A stretch of DNA of 64,000 bases from Sarocladium kiliense (lineage: Eukaryota > Ascomycota > Sordariomycetes > Hypocreales > Sarocladiaceae): contig JAUZTG010000015.1 in assembly GCA_030734395.1 (NCBI GenBank), positions 372,001 through 436,000 of the forward strand, read 5' to 3'. This document shows, piece by piece, positions 1 to 11,222 of this stretch. The position numbers were made by a program, and so were the translations under genes. A model generated the notes under the pieces. That model had not been told where the DNA came from. It did no database searches and worked only from the letters and a program-made list of their open reading frames with translations. How positions within the stretch are numbered: position 1 is the first letter of the stretch; the number at the start of each line of letters is the position of its first letter.

Positions 1-1
1 G

Positions 2-1252
2 GATGACCTTATATACAGTATCACGGACTTCCTCTCTTCTCCAACTTGTGCCGTTCTGAAAAGAGTCTGCAAAAGGTTTCATGGCATCGTCAAACCCAAA
101 GGACCCCTCCATCTGTCCCGGCTTCACGCCCTTCACAACAACCATAATCTCACCTGGACAGGCCTCGAATACCTCCACTGCATCGCCAAGGATGATCCTA
201 GTCAATTCGTCTGCGAGAAGTGTCTCCGAGTCCACCGTCTGAGGGGCTTTACAAAACATGTCGACTGCGTCACAGACCCGATTTGCAAAGCTGGGTGGCG
301 AAAGTCGTTTCCGTTGAGCACCCGCATGGGCCACGCAGCGCTCATGAAGAACTTCTATATGATCCAGCTATGCTTGAAGTGGAAGCGGTTTGAGTCTGAA
401 GGCGAGCTCTCAGACGAATATCGACGTCGGTACGATCATCTAATGAAATCGAGGAAAGCAACCTATCAGCATGTCGCCACAGATTTTGTTCCTGCTGGGA
501 TTTGGCTCAGGTATGAGGGCGAAGATAAGGAGTCTCCCGAGTTGGCCACAGACGCTCGGATTCATCAAGGGCGGTTCCTCCTCCGCACAACGTGGAATTA
601 CCCCCTAGTCCGCGACGTGAAGACACCCGCCAAGAAATGCGACAACCCAGGTGATCAAACACACCACGACAAGATGAAGCTACTATCCATGAACATTGGC
701 GATGTTCAGATTTGTCCTCACCAGGCTCACCTCCTTTGGGCTAGAGGAATAGGACCACACCTCTCCGGAAGTAGCCGTCTGAACGCGATTGACCCAAGCT
801 GGCTAAGGCGGAACTTCCCTAGAATCGGCGAAGCTCTGAACCTGGGCATATGGTCCTCTGATCAAGTCTCCCGTCGAGCGATCAACCGGGGCTTAACCAA
901 CCTCTTCCAGATCTACGAGAGTCTCTCCACATTGACCCAGAAGCTGGCCTTCCAGCGCAGCGTCAAGCGCGCCTCTCGGAACTACAACACTCCCATTTAT
1001 GGGTCTTGCACGTCATGTCCTACAGACTGGCGTGTTGAGTACGCGTTTGATGAGGCGAAGGGCTTGGAGATGAGTTTCGTTGTTTGGCAGGATCTGGGGA
1101 GTGAGGGATCGCCGTTGAATGAAGGATGGAGATGTCAGGTTGCGAATTTGGGAGCGGAGGAGACCGAGAAGGCGAAGATTTTGAGGCAGTCGGCAGGAAG
1201 TGTGAAGAAGCTCTGGGACCCAACTCCGTTCAAGGTACATTTCTGTGATTGA
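2..1252 (+). CDS. F-box domain protein, 5' truncated
   Basis: The frame is open from the first bases of the window, so the true start lies upstream and only the C-terminal 416 residues are present. The first ~30 residues look like the end of an F-box (DDLIYSITDFL, then AVLKRVCKRFHGIV), the module that docks substrate receptors on Skp1 in SCF ubiquitin ligases. A short Cys segment follows (FVCEKCLRVHRL, DPICKAGW). The rest matches no domain I recognise, as is usual for fungal F-box proteins whose tails bind unknown targets. The frame ends with TGA at 1250-1252. A GTACAT just before it (after TPFK) could be a donor to a further small exon, so the last four residues are uncertain. The F-box call rests on a partial motif. 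Confidence 0.72.
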   Translation, partial: DDLIYSITDFLSSPTCAVLKRVCKRFHGIVKPKGPLHLSRLHALHNNHNLTWTGLEYLHCIAKDDPSQFVCEKCLRVHRLRGFTKHVDCVTDPICKAGWRKSFPLSTRMGHAALMKNFYMIQLCLKWKRFESEGELSDEYRRRYDHLMKSRKATYQHVATDFVPAGIWLRYEGEDKESPELATDARIHQGRFLLRTTWNYPLVRDVKTPAKKCDNPGDQTHHDKMKLLSMNIGDVQICPHQAHLLWARGIGPHLSGSSRLNAIDPSWLRRNFPRIGEALNLGIWSSDQVSRRAINRGLTNLFQIYESLSTLTQKLAFQRSVKRASRNYNTPIYGSCTSCPTDWRVEYAFDEAKGLEMSFVVWQDLGSEGSPLNEGWRCQVANLGAEETEKAKILRQSAGSVKKLWDPTPFKVHFCD

Positions 1253-1393
1253 AGTGATAATGTTTGGTTATGACAAGGCGGAGCGAGCAGGCGGTGGAGT
1301 AATCGTAGTGAGGATAGCGAAATGCGAAATGATAGTGCTGAATATTTCCTTCATTCTTGAAATCATTCTGTGTGTTGGTCGCCCTCTTGATAT

Positions 1394-1709
1394 CTACTGC
1401 GCAACACGGCTTCCATCAAGCTTCTCGGCCGCATTCTTGCTCCTCGGCTTGTCCTCGCCACTGTACTGGTTCACCTCTCCTCCGAGAGCCTGAATTGCCT
1501 CGGCGCTGTTCTTCTTGCTCTCTTCGCTGGTATCTATACATATTGTCAGCGATTGCGCTGCAGGAGATAACGATTTGGGTAGATGCAAGCTTACTTGGGT
1601 TGGAGAGGTTGGCCTTGTGGCCTTGGATCTTGTGGGAGATGTCTTCCTTGCCCTGGTTGAGCTCCTGCATATCGTCAGAGATGACGGACCTGTTGCCAGC
1701 TGAATCCAT
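1394..1709 (-). CDS. Conidiation-specific protein 6 (Con-6) family, small protein
   Basis: Two exons on the minus strand: 1595-1709 and 1394-1533. The intron is 61 nt (GTAAGC...TATAG) and splits an Asn codon. The product is 84 aa. The splice restores the Con-6 repeat, a lysine/glycine stretch (DISHKIQGHKANLSNPNTSEE) followed by a serine/lysine-rich helix ending in ALGGE. Con-6 family proteins (Pfam PF10346) are small, hydrophilic proteins first described as conidiation-induced in Neurospora; their biochemical role is not established. The ATG at 1707-1709 was chosen because the family begins near this point; upstream in-frame codons are not family-like. The motif crosses the junction cleanly, so the gene model is solid, but the function is only a family assignment. 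Confidence 0.85.
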
Positions 1710-2212
1710 GTTGTTTGTCTGGTTGTCTTGTTTTCTTTGGTTGGGTGTAAAGTAGAGTGATTGGAGTTGCCGGGCAGGCAACTATATTAACGCGGGAGCA
1801 GTTGGTGATATATACAGCAGCTGGAACCAAATGACGACAATCCATCACCCAACACCGCAGCTCAGCACCAGCAACACAAGCATTCTCAGCCAGTGAAAAT
1901 CATTGTGCATCAACCGCAGTGGTGCGATCGAGATGTGTCGCGTCGGAGGGGCGCGTCATTCCAAGGCAGCCGACCAGGATGATGCAATGTGGGGTGGATG
2001 GTGGTGTGCAGCCTCACGGCCAATGCTCCGGGACCCCGGCGACGTCCAAACGTTCCCAGTGACGATCCAAGCATTGACATCTCGCGGTGGAAAATCACCC
2101 GGCAGGCAGATCCGAAATTGAGGCTGTCGTAAGGGAGCCGCAGGGCAGCCAAGACATCGGTGACAGGATCGCGTAGACCTCAGCAGATAAGGCATGTAGT
2201 GATGGCAAGGCT
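1710..2212. other. Intergenic, Con-6 promoter side
   Basis: About 500 bases between the start of the Con-6 gene and the 3' end of the Fta1-like gene. It should hold the Con-6 promoter and leader and the Fta1 3' region. Short open frames occur on both strands but none has a recognisable motif. No repeat or RNA gene seen. Confidence 0.5.
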
Positions 2213-3526
2213 TCAGGTCCCGAATATCTCTGGCAAACCTTCGCCTGCAACTCTCTCTCCAAGCTTCATCACGAATCCCCAAGAAGCTCTCGACAACGGC
2301 TCTCCAAGCTCTCCTGCCACCCTTACGATCTTGAGTCTGCTTTGCGCAAGAACGAATCCACCGCATGATATCTGCACGATGCGCACACCCGGGTGAAACA
2401 TGTCCAAGGCAAGGTGGTGTTGTAGATACCGGCCCAGGGCTTCGGTGAAGGGTTGCTCTGCTCGAGAGGCTGCTGAGGTGCGCCATGCCCACCCATCGTC
2501 TGTGTTTGGGCCGGCAAGGCTTCGTCGTTCGCGAGGGTCAGATTCCCAGCTCGGCTTTTTTGTAGACTTGACCGGCACGAGATTCTCTCCAGCACGTGCA
2601 AATCTCCGTAGATCCTGCGGATTGATGGTGATATCAATACTTCGCAGCCCTGGCTCGGCAACCACTGCGTCTTCTGTCCCGTCCTCCTGCATAAGCTCAT
2701 CTTCTGACTCTGGGCCCTCCTTCTCCTCCTTACGCGTCTGAACAGGCAACGTAAAAGCCAATGTGATGACAAAGTCCGGCCCTTTACTGATGATGCCCAT
2801 GTCCTGAATCCAAGCCTCCCAGATGCCGACAAGTGTGCGTGTTCCGAGAGAGATTTTCCCAACGCGGCAGTCGAACGTGCTGGCGATCCATTCTGAAATA
2901 ATGACTTTGAGAGGCTGTGGCATTCGTAAAAGAAGAAGAGGTAGATGGACAAAGTGCGTGTCGTTGGTTGCATCCTTGCGCTTTGTTGTAAACGGCTGAG
3001 CCGCCCATCCTGAAGCTGGTGGCCGTCCAGCAGCAGGCAGCATCAGCGCATTATACGCCGCGTTCTCATGTCGAATGTGTATCCAAAGCCCTTCCTCCGT
3101 CGCGGCATTCCGTGCAGCCCCAGTCTTTCCTGCTTTCCTCTTGCCTTTTCTTGTGTCGCGAGCTGCCTCTTCCGGCACAGCATCCCCAAGCACATCCACT
3201 CCCTTGAACCACCGGATCCTGACCTCTTTCAACGGGCCAACCTGACCTCCCTGCGTCTCTGTAGATTCCAGTCCAATCTGTACACCTCTGACAACATCGC
3301 CGACAAGTGTATCGCGTAATCGACTGGCGAGTTCACCAAGGCGCGTGGTGTCAAGCTCGCGGGGGCCGACGTAGAGGGGCGAGACACGGTGGGTGGAAAA
3401 GGTTGTGTTGAAGAAAGGAGGAACATCGTCATCGGTCGAGGATGTTTGTTCGACGGAGACGGAGCGATCGGGAGTTTGAGAGGGGCGTTGGATTGCTTCG
3501 GGGCCGGCACCGCTGAGTCGCGCCAT
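2213..3526 (-). CDS. Kinetochore Sim4/CCAN subunit Fta1 (CENP-L) homologue
   Basis: A single-exon frame of 437 aa. The N-terminal motif FFNTTFSTHRVSPLY (residues 38-52), followed by an amphipathic region ending in LRDTLVGDVVRGVQIGL, is the signature opening of fungal Fta1/CENP-L (Pfam PF13092). Fta1 is a subunit of the Sim4/COMA constitutive centromere network that sits between CENP-A chromatin and the outer kinetochore; its partner in the family is Mis15/CENP-N. A basic linker (RKGKRKAGKTG) and an acidic segment (ESEDELMQEDGTED) interrupt the fold, and lineage-specific insertions of this kind are common in this fast-evolving family. Length is in the family range. The start at 3526 is the first ATG of the frame and lies just before the conserved block. 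Confidence 0.8.
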   Translation of the reverse strand: MARLSGAGPEAIQRPSQTPDRSVSVEQTSSTDDDVPPFFNTTFSTHRVSPLYVGPRELDTTRLGELASRLRDTLVGDVVRGVQIGLESTETQGGQVGPLKEVRIRWFKGVDVLGDAVPEEAARDTRKGKRKAGKTGAARNAATEEGLWIHIRHENAAYNALMLPAAGRPPASGWAAQPFTTKRKDATNDTHFVHLPLLLLRMPQPLKVIISEWIASTFDCRVGKISLGTRTLVGIWEAWIQDMGIISKGPDFVITLAFTLPVQTRKEEKEGPESEDELMQEDGTEDAVVAEPGLRSIDITINPQDLRRFARAGENLVPVKSTKKPSWESDPRERRSLAGPNTDDGWAWRTSAASRAEQPFTEALGRYLQHHLALDMFHPGVRIVQISCGGFVLAQSRLKIVRVAGELGEPLSRASWGFVMKLGERVAGEGLPEIFGT

Positions 3527-4126
3527 GGTTGATGCTATCGAGATGTGACGCGCATGTCGCGATGTGGTTATGGTGGAGTGTCGCAGGAAGATGCGCGGCT
3601 TCTACGTATCCAGTCAGTTCAGTCGGTGTCGCGGACATGTTCGTAAGCTATTGGGAGGGCTTACATGTCGACTTTGGGTGCGTATGCTTGAATTCTTGGT
3701 TGTTACGGATCTCACATGGCATGTTGATGCGCTTCAAGCAGCACCTCGACGCGACGAAGGGGCCCAAATGCATCTCTCACGACCCTACCCTACACCCCCA
3801 GAACTGGGAGATCTTGGGCCTCATCAGCGCCTTTGAATAGATGAAGACAAATAGGAGAAAATAGGCATCCGTCATTCTATCGAGACATTATTAAAGTAAA
3901 AAGCTCAGAGAATCTCTTCGTATGTTCCATGCCCTTCTAAAGTTCAGTTGCCATAGTCCGGGAACGCCTCTACCATACGAACAAGTGAATCATTCGTAGC
4001 TCTCATTTATTTGGCAGTGGTGCTCAACTAGACCATTTCCATCCGATATAATATATCTGAATGAAGATATTAAGTACAATTTCTCATGTATATATCGCTA
4101 GTCTTACTCAATTTTCGCCATGCCTA
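3527..4126. other. Intergenic between Fta1 and MFS genes
   Basis: Promoter side of the Fta1-like gene and the 3' side of the MFS gene. Open frames at 3529-3840 are short and show no motif. The 3840-4090 part is AT-rich, consistent with a 3' flank. Nothing else seen. Confidence 0.5.
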
Positions 4127-5768
4127 TTATCTCTTCACCACCCTCCTCACTCCCCTCATCAGCTCCTCCCCAGGCCTCCTCCCCTCCTCCCTCGCCCTCT
4201 CCAATCCTCCTTTCCTCACTCCTCCCGGAAGAACCAGCCAAGTAATGCCGATAAACACCAATATCCCCAGAACAAACGGTTGTAGAACTGCAACCCCATG
4301 TTCCTGAGCAATAGCTCCAACCGCATAAGGGAAAACCGCTGCTCCACCTCCTCCCAACGCAGCAGCGAACCCAATCGCACTAACATGATGTTCTGCTGGA
4401 AGCAATTTCATGGCAACAACAACGGCCGCAGGGAATAGGGGACCCAGGAAGAACCCCATGAGAGTGACGAACACGACGGCGGCGATGAAGTTGGGGACCA
4501 GCCAGTAGAGGATCTCAAGAACGATGGCCAGGATGAGATACCCTGTGATAGCCAACTTCTCCCCAATCCTGCCCGTCACAAAGCCTAAAATCACTCTTCC
4601 CAATGTCAACCCAAGCCAGAACAGCGTCACGGTCAACCCAGCCAGAAAGGGCTCCGCATCACGCACCCTCAGCATGAAGGTCACGATCCAACCTCCTAGA
4701 CTGACCTCAGCACCCACATACCCAAACAGGAAAACCGCTACAATCCAAGGGATTGGACCTTTGAGAACCTGCCGGGTCGTGATGCGCTTCTTCACCTCAG
4801 CTGTTGACCCCGTACTCTCTTCATAATTCAGCCTCCGCCTATACGTCGCGCCAGTGGAACCCCAGAACGCGGTGACGAGCACGACCAGTTGCGAGACACA
4901 GAGACCAATCATGAGATAAAAGAAGTTCCACCAAGGCAGGTTCGCCTTTGTGATCATCGATGTAGCCACCAATGGCGCAATCGTCGCTCCCAAGCCATAT
5001 GCCCCATGCAACAATCCCAGCAACTCATTTGCGTTCTTCATATTCCCTACGTAGGCATTCCATCCGCTGTCTTCGATGCCATTGCCGAAGCCTGTCAGGA
5101 TAAGCACGCAGGGCAAGATGGCAAAGGGACGTGGATGGAGGGCCATGGGGATGTAGCCGAGCAGACGGCAGAGGGGACCGAGGATCGCGACGCCGCGTTG
5201 ACCGAGGTGGTAGTGGATGTAGTTGTTTGCCATACCGGCAAGGAGAGCCCCTGGGAAGAAAACAATGAAAAGGGTGGACACAGTGCTGTAATTGATGTCA
5301 TAGTATTCCTCGATCTAGGCATGTCAGCTGTGATCCTAAACCTCCATAGGGTCTTAGGGCGTTCGCCTTACGTATGGGAGGAGAGCCTATCAGCGTGTCA
5401 GTAAACAGAAGTGCGATATGGAGACATAGATGCAGGTCACATACACCGATACAGGCATCGGTCATGCCCATGATAATGAAGGCCCAGTTGACAGCAACGT
5501 AGCGGTATGCCGCGATAGGACTGCTGTTCCACCTTTCACCAGCTCCCTGTATGCCTGCTGCTTCGACATCGCTGGCAGCCTGCTCAGCTCCTGTTGATGT
5601 TGGACTTTCAACAGCGATTCCCTTCTCATTTAGAACATCTCCCCGCGTCGATTCTCCCGCCGCGCCGATCTCGGTGGTCATCTCCGTTGACAGTACATTC
5701 GCCGTGATAGACAACGTCTCATGATGAACAGCCCGTGATAAGCCATGCCCAGCCTCTTCCGCACCCAT
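4127..5768 (-). CDS. MFS transporter, BSC6-like
   Basis: Three exons: 5445-5768, a 15-nt microexon at 5372-5386, and 4127-5314. The introns are 58 nt (GTATGT...GATAG) and 57 nt (GTAAGG...CCTAG), both phase 0. The product is 508 aa. The microexon codes ALLPY and joins NWAFIIMGMTDACIG to IEEYYDINYSTVSTLF, rebuilding the conserved first-helix and loop block of the BSC6-like family of the major facilitator superfamily. About twelve hydrophobic segments follow, and the C-terminus is basic (GLERAREEGRRPGEELMRG). Substrate is unknown; the family is poorly characterised. The first ~85 residues are a hydrophilic cytoplasmic tail. An upstream in-frame ATG at 5801 would add 11 residues; 5768 was preferred because the tail begins with a typical MGAEE. 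Confidence 0.85.
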
Positions 5769-6960
5769 GATTAGTCGATGCAGGATGTAAGTCAGCTCCA
5801 AATTTTCGGTTCTGTGTCAATGATGGAGGGTAGGCTTGGTCTTGACCCTCTCAATTGGGTTGGGGGGGTTAACGGACGGTGACCGATGAGGGCGGAAAGA
5901 CCCCTCGGTGTAGAACAAGTCGTAATGATCGGGCTGCACGAATGCATAAAGAAGGTACGATAAGAATGATGAAGAGCTAAGGAGGAAAAGAGGTTTGGAT
6001 GAGGATGAGGAGAGAACGGATCTTTACATGAGTTGCATGCTTATTCCCGCTGGTCAGGTATACCAAGTAGGCTGATCCCCTCACCTGCCGTCATTATGCT
6101 GCCCCCGGATTATCAGATCCAAACTCAAACCCTGACAGTTGTTTGTGCGTTACACTGGGCTTTTCCCATTCGCAGATTTCCGTGCAATGCCCGTCTAGCG
6201 CCCAGCACCAGGGACAAGAACGGTAAGGAATGCGAGCAACACGACATGCAGAAAGTTAATGAGGAGCAGACCGACGGGGAATTACCAAATGTGGATGGTT
6301 GGTCATTGAGGCATGTGAAGCTTTGACCGGCCATGCGGGACGGGTTGCCGCGGCGAAGGCTCTAAGACTACACATACGATGAACGGATCACAGAAGTTAG
6401 ATCACCTACTCATTCGGCTGATTCTCTATCCCGAATCACTCGGTCTGAGTCTGATGCAGAGCAGGATAGCTCCAGCCGCAACTTTATGGTCCTCTAGAGC
6501 GGCCTGCCACTAAACAATCCCCCACCGACTCTGAAAGCTTGCAACCACTTCCGAATCTGGTCTCACGGCTGGGCAGTCATACACAGTCCCTCCACAGATG
6601 CTCGGGCTTTTGTCTCGAGACACCATTTTACGAATCATGCATTTATTTTCGCTACGATCGAGTGCTTATCCTCATCAACGGAATACCAGATGTGACGATC
6701 CTTGACGCGGGCCAACATAACCCGACATCCTGGACGCCATACGATTGCCGAGATGAGACCCTGTCAAGCTGGTGGAATAGGGGTTCTAAGCCTTGACCAG
6801 CTTGTTTCCCCATCACGTAAAGTCAACGTCATAAAAACACTATCCCATCAATGCAGCTCAACCGCATGTGTACTTACGCCTCCACGCTTCCAACATGGAC
6901 TCACTATGGCGCACGCTTGGAAAGACCCCGACGCGGACGATCTAGTCGTGTATTGTCGAA
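5769..6960. other. Intergenic, 1.2 kb
   Basis: Promoter of the MFS gene at its left end and the 3' flank of the HET gene at its right end. Short open frames at 6033-6326 and 6539-6796 have no motif and poor coding character. No repeats or RNA genes seen. Confidence 0.45.
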
Positions 6961-9095
6961 CTATGCGATTAGGACTGCCTTGACCTCACATTGCTCTCGA
7001 ACCCACCGTGCAAAGAATGACGGTTCAACACTGCTAGTACGACTTGATTGCCCAAACATTTGCACAATTCCCACTCTCTTATACACAGGTTGTGTGCCAT
7101 TAATGCACCCTCCCAATCGCCTCAGTACGAGGAAGTAGAAGCTCTCTCGGCCAAAGTTCTCTACGCTATTCTTCTTACCCACGAGGAAACACGTTAGCAC
7201 CGTGTCTTCTGGGAGGCGTTGTGGCCGTTGCAGACGATAGTTGTTGTCCGCATATATATTCACGGCTTTCCGGTTACCGAGAGACTCGAATGCTATGAGG
7301 TTGAACACCTTGTGTGGTGCCGCCTCACCCAGGTCGTCTACGTACTCAAATTTGGACGTAAACTGGAGACCTTCTAGAACGACGTGGCCTTCTTCGAGTT
7401 CACCGGTGGCGTCTGGCCCACTCAGACTACAGCTGACATCAAGGATCTGGCATTTCTCTGCGAATGGAGTGGTGACGAGGAAATTGATGGAGCCGTTCAC
7501 CGCGGCCCATGACCATGATGGCGCTCGCCAGCTCTCTGGGGGGTTCATCCACTGTTCCGTCGTGCCAGTAGAATGCCATGCCAGTCCCTCGGGCAAGAAC
7601 TCCTCCCACAAACCCGCATAGTACCGGGTTCCAAGAACAGACGAGTAGGCTTTGGCCAGCCCAGACAGCGCAGGGAAGATATCCCCGTCGAAGGTGAGAT
7701 CGAGTCGTTTGTAGTCTTCAACCAGAGCTGCCCATCGACCCGCCACTGCCTGCATGCCCCGCTCTTGCGCAACCTGGCGAAGAGTGGAGGGTTTATGAAA
7801 GAGTTTTGGGCTGGACTTCTTTTGAGCAAAGTCTCCAGCCCACTCGGCAGGGCGGGCAGGGATGTCCATCGTCGTGCTCTCTGTGCATTGGCAGGCAGAC
7901 TGCTGGACGCATTCCCATGAGAGTTCTTCTGGGCCGAAGAAAACCGTGCGCGGCGAGAGGAATCGTTCTTGGAATACCCAGCCGCGACGGAGGAGGGGGA
8001 ATGTTTGGTCGCCGACGATTTGTAAAAGGCTAGGGCGAGCCATGTGTGTCAGAGAATGACGGATACAGACCTGGAGCTCATCCTTGGTATCACATGTTGT
8101 CTCCTCATTACTTGCGATCGAAAGAGGAATGTGTAGCCGACGCAGTGTGAACTTGGGGTCAAGGGAAACGAACATGGGACTTTCAGATCCGTTGTTGTGA
8201 ACCGAGGCGAGCGTTAGGTAGGAATTAGAGTAGATGGACGCCATTTGTGAGCCCTCGCGACGCCAGTCGTCTTTGTCGTCTTGCAGAATGCAAAGGCTAT
8301 CGATCCAGAGATATCGCATGCCCAGGCGTCGCGTGAAGTGGATGGCGTCTTGGAAGGTTGCTGGGAGGATGTCCCAATCGATACCAACCTGATGAGACTG
8401 GATGTTGGCTGTCACTGTTTGCCACGCAGGGCGAGCCGACACGTCGCCCCAGCGATGACTTAGGCAGATGTAAGGATCTTGCACGCTTCCATCCGTGACG
8501 AGGAGCTTGATCATGTCTTGTGGCCCGATACCGATGTCTAGCAAACGGGCGGGATGATATGGCTTGGAAGACATGGGCTTGCAAAGCTCGTGGGATGCAG
8601 CGCATTGGCGCAGGCGTTCTTGAACCCAAGCAATGCTCTCGTCAGAGTCCGTGCTTGATGGCACGGCTATACTAGGTGAACATGATTGGAGGACGCACGG
8701 TTTGGATGGATGATTATCTATACGCTGCTGGTCAGCTAGAAATCTCTGGCTTACGTTCCCGCCTCCAAAGTCATGGGAAACCCACATGTATTTGGTGAGA
8801 CTACAAATGATAGAGACACAGGTGCATGGAATACGGTGACCTCCAAGCTCGCCGTGCCATAGAGGTTGAACTCAAGTTTCAGCGTGGTGTCTTCGGGTAT
8901 GCTGTCCCGGCCTAGGTACTGCTCAATTCCCAGGACAATCAGTGAGCAGAGTTGGCAGCCGTTGTCCGCGTTCGCCTGCAGATGCTCAAGCCAGGATATA
9001 CTGAAGCCGGCTTTGAGGTGCTCCCGCGGATGTCCGCAGGATTTGCAGGGCTCGCCCGGTGGCGTGGGCTTGTATGGCGTCTTGGGGAGACCCAT
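6961..9095 (-). CDS. Heterokaryon incompatibility (HET) domain protein
   Basis: Two exons, 8755-9095 and 6961-8671, joined across an 83-nt intron (GTAAGC...CCTAG). The product is 683 aa. The N-terminus has the Cys-pair segment often seen before HET domains (CKSCGHPREHL then CQLCSLIVLG). The HET domain (Pfam PF06985) starts with the typical YICLSHRWG block and continues through FTRRLGMRYLWIDSLCILQDD and the segment containing SIYSNSYLTLAS. HET proteins trigger programmed cell death when genetically different hyphae fuse, and many are thought to act more broadly in non-self recognition. The C-terminal half (WRAPSWSWAAVNG and beyond) is the common HET tail. No NACHT or WD repeats are present. 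The splice acceptor was chosen because it is the first AG in the right phase; a different acceptor would change only the linker. Confidence 0.85.
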
Positions 9096-9973
9096 TGAAG
9101 ATGGAGTGAGACCGGTGATATGGAGGAGACGCTCGGATTGTGCGACATCTCAAATATCGCCTGTGGGACTTGGGCAACGTTGGCAGATGAGAATAAACTT
9201 GCCTTTTGCTCTGGCTAGGTACGGCCCGCTAATTTGACCATCGACTTGGTGGTGACGGGAAGAAAAGAAGAAGAAAAAAGAGCGGTTCAGGCACGGGAGT
9301 CATATCACCCCGCTGCCGATCTGGCTTATTTCTAAGCCGTCCCGAGTTGCCAGGCGTTCAAACCTGATGAGTTGACTCTTGGCAGAAAGTAATCAACGTG
9401 CACGCAGAAATTTGACCACCTGCAGCGAATATGTCAGGGAAAGGAATAAACCGAGGTGTACCTTAACAGCAAGCCTGCCAGCGCTTTCCCAGTCGAAAGG
9501 CTTCTTCATCCAGAACATGGCCATCGCAGGCACACACAATGCTGCCACCAGGCCAAGCATCGACTGGTCAAATCTACGGAGCAGCGCGACGAACTCAATG
9601 ATGATACTAGGGAGCGATGCTGCGAAGACAAGTTGGCAGGCTCACTGCAAAAAACACTCAGATCTCCTCGGCATCACGAACAGATCGTGAGATGACTCAA
9701 AATCACTCCTCAATGAGGATCTGTCTCAAACGCGCTCAGTATGCGCACCGCCAAAAAAAGAGAATGTGGCTGTAGCAACTGACGACGGAGGCCTCAGTCT
9801 ACGTGGTCAACTAGCCACCGCCGGCTATCTGCTCACCTAATCTTGAACGGGGGCGACCTCTTCTCATTTTTTTTCCATCCAGACCGCCTTCAACCCGCAA
9901 AAAACTTGCCAACTCCCATCCCATCACCCCAGACCACAGCCAATCCCCCCGTCCCTTCAATCGAGCAAAAACC
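9096..9973. other. Intergenic between HET and small zinc-binding gene
   Basis: HET promoter on the left, leader of the plus-strand zinc-binding gene on the right. The last ~130 bases are C/T- and A-rich, as in a fungal 5' leader. No gene, repeat or RNA recognised. Confidence 0.45.
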
Positions 9974-10446
9974 ATGCCTATCAGCAAGAAAGCCAGGGTC
10001 AGTTACGCCGGAAAAAAAGACCCCACGTCGAGATCCCCCCCTTGCCCCCGCCGCCGCACAGGTCGACTAATCTTGATGTGCGCGTAGATCCAACGCGAGC
10101 ACAGGGCCGCTGACAAGGCTGGCACCCGCGCTCCGGTCAAGCCCAACGGACTGCCGGTCAAGGCCCCGAAGCCCACATCGATCGTGAGCTTTGATTCCTA
10201 ATTTTCCCTTTTCTCACTGCTTGTTATTTTTGGCCCCCTGCTCCAATTGTCGAAACATGCCCGCTGCCCCCTTCCCTTCTATCTTCAATCTGCAGATCTA
10301 ATACTCTCCCCTTGTCTTGGGTAATTCAGTGCCAGTTCTGCCGCAAGGAGATTGTCAACACCAACAAAATCCAGCTTGAGTTGCACGCCAGCACGCACGA
10401 TACGAAGCTTTGGCCCAAGGAGAAGTGCTGGCCGAATGACTTTTAG
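9974..10446 (+). CDS. Small zinc-binding protein, zf-met2/At2g23090-like family
   Basis: Three exons: 9974-9997, 10088-10183 and 10330-10446. The product is only 78 aa and no exon exceeds 117 nt, so the gene is easy to miss. Introns use GTCAGT...GTAG and GTGAGC...TCAG. The N-terminus is basic (MPISKKARIQREHRAADKAG). A single zinc site follows: C41-x2-C44 with H59-x3-H63 in CQFCRKEIVNTNKIQLELHA. This layout fits the zf-met2 type small zinc-binding proteins (Pfam PF12907, At2g23090-like), which are conserved in eukaryotes but have no firm function. All three junctions keep phase 0 and together restore a full-length family member, which is strong support for the model. Confidence 0.83.
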
Positions 10447-11222
10447 GGAGAATGGAAGGTTTCCGTCGAAGTTGGGGTAGAGAGGCATGAGCGATTGAGG
10501 TAGACTACGATAGCATCTAATGATCATACGCTGTACAGTTCAAATGGTCTCGCTCATTTTGAATCCGAGTCTGGCGCAGCGTGAAGAGCTTGAAGACTAT
10601 TACAAAGACACTCACAAAGCACCTTTAGCCAAGTCGGCCCACGTATCTAGCTTAGCAATGGCCCCTCAAGTATGATGAAACTGCTTGCACATTCGTGGCC
10701 TGCTGTGCTTCCCGTGTCCAGAATTTCACACTTGGATGACCTGATTACATAGCTAAACATTATGTAAAAGCTGTCTTCTACCATGCCTTTGGACTCCGTG
10801 CCGGAATACAGGGCCACAAACAAGAGCAGGCAGTATAGTGATTGGGAATTACAACACCACCTACGTGTATGTCCTGTATAGCCAAAAGACGACTCATAAA
10901 AGAGGAACGTCCATCAGCATAACTTGAATGAGTATAAATAAACAGCGTCAATGGGCAACACATGCTTGATGCTCCCCAGCAGGCGGGTTCGTGACGATGT
11001 GGGGCGGCGGTCCTACGAAAGCGCCGTGTCCGACGAAATCCTCGGCGTATTCAAAGCGCCGCCTGCCGAGCTCCTCGTTTCAGCCCGATACTCTCGCTCT
11101 CCAGCAAATCAGATGATCAAAATCTTGATTTCAGTATTACACGCTCAGTAACTCAGAGCAGAGGCTTGGGTCTTTAGTTCAGTGCAGAGAAGAGTCACAA
11201 CGGCAGACGCCCCCGGTGCATC
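10447..11222. other. Intergenic, 3' flank and regulator promoter
   Basis: Tail of the small zinc-binding gene and promoter of the following Zn2Cys6 regulator. Short open frames (10778-10963, 10951-11151) have no motif. Nothing else recognised. Confidence 0.45.
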
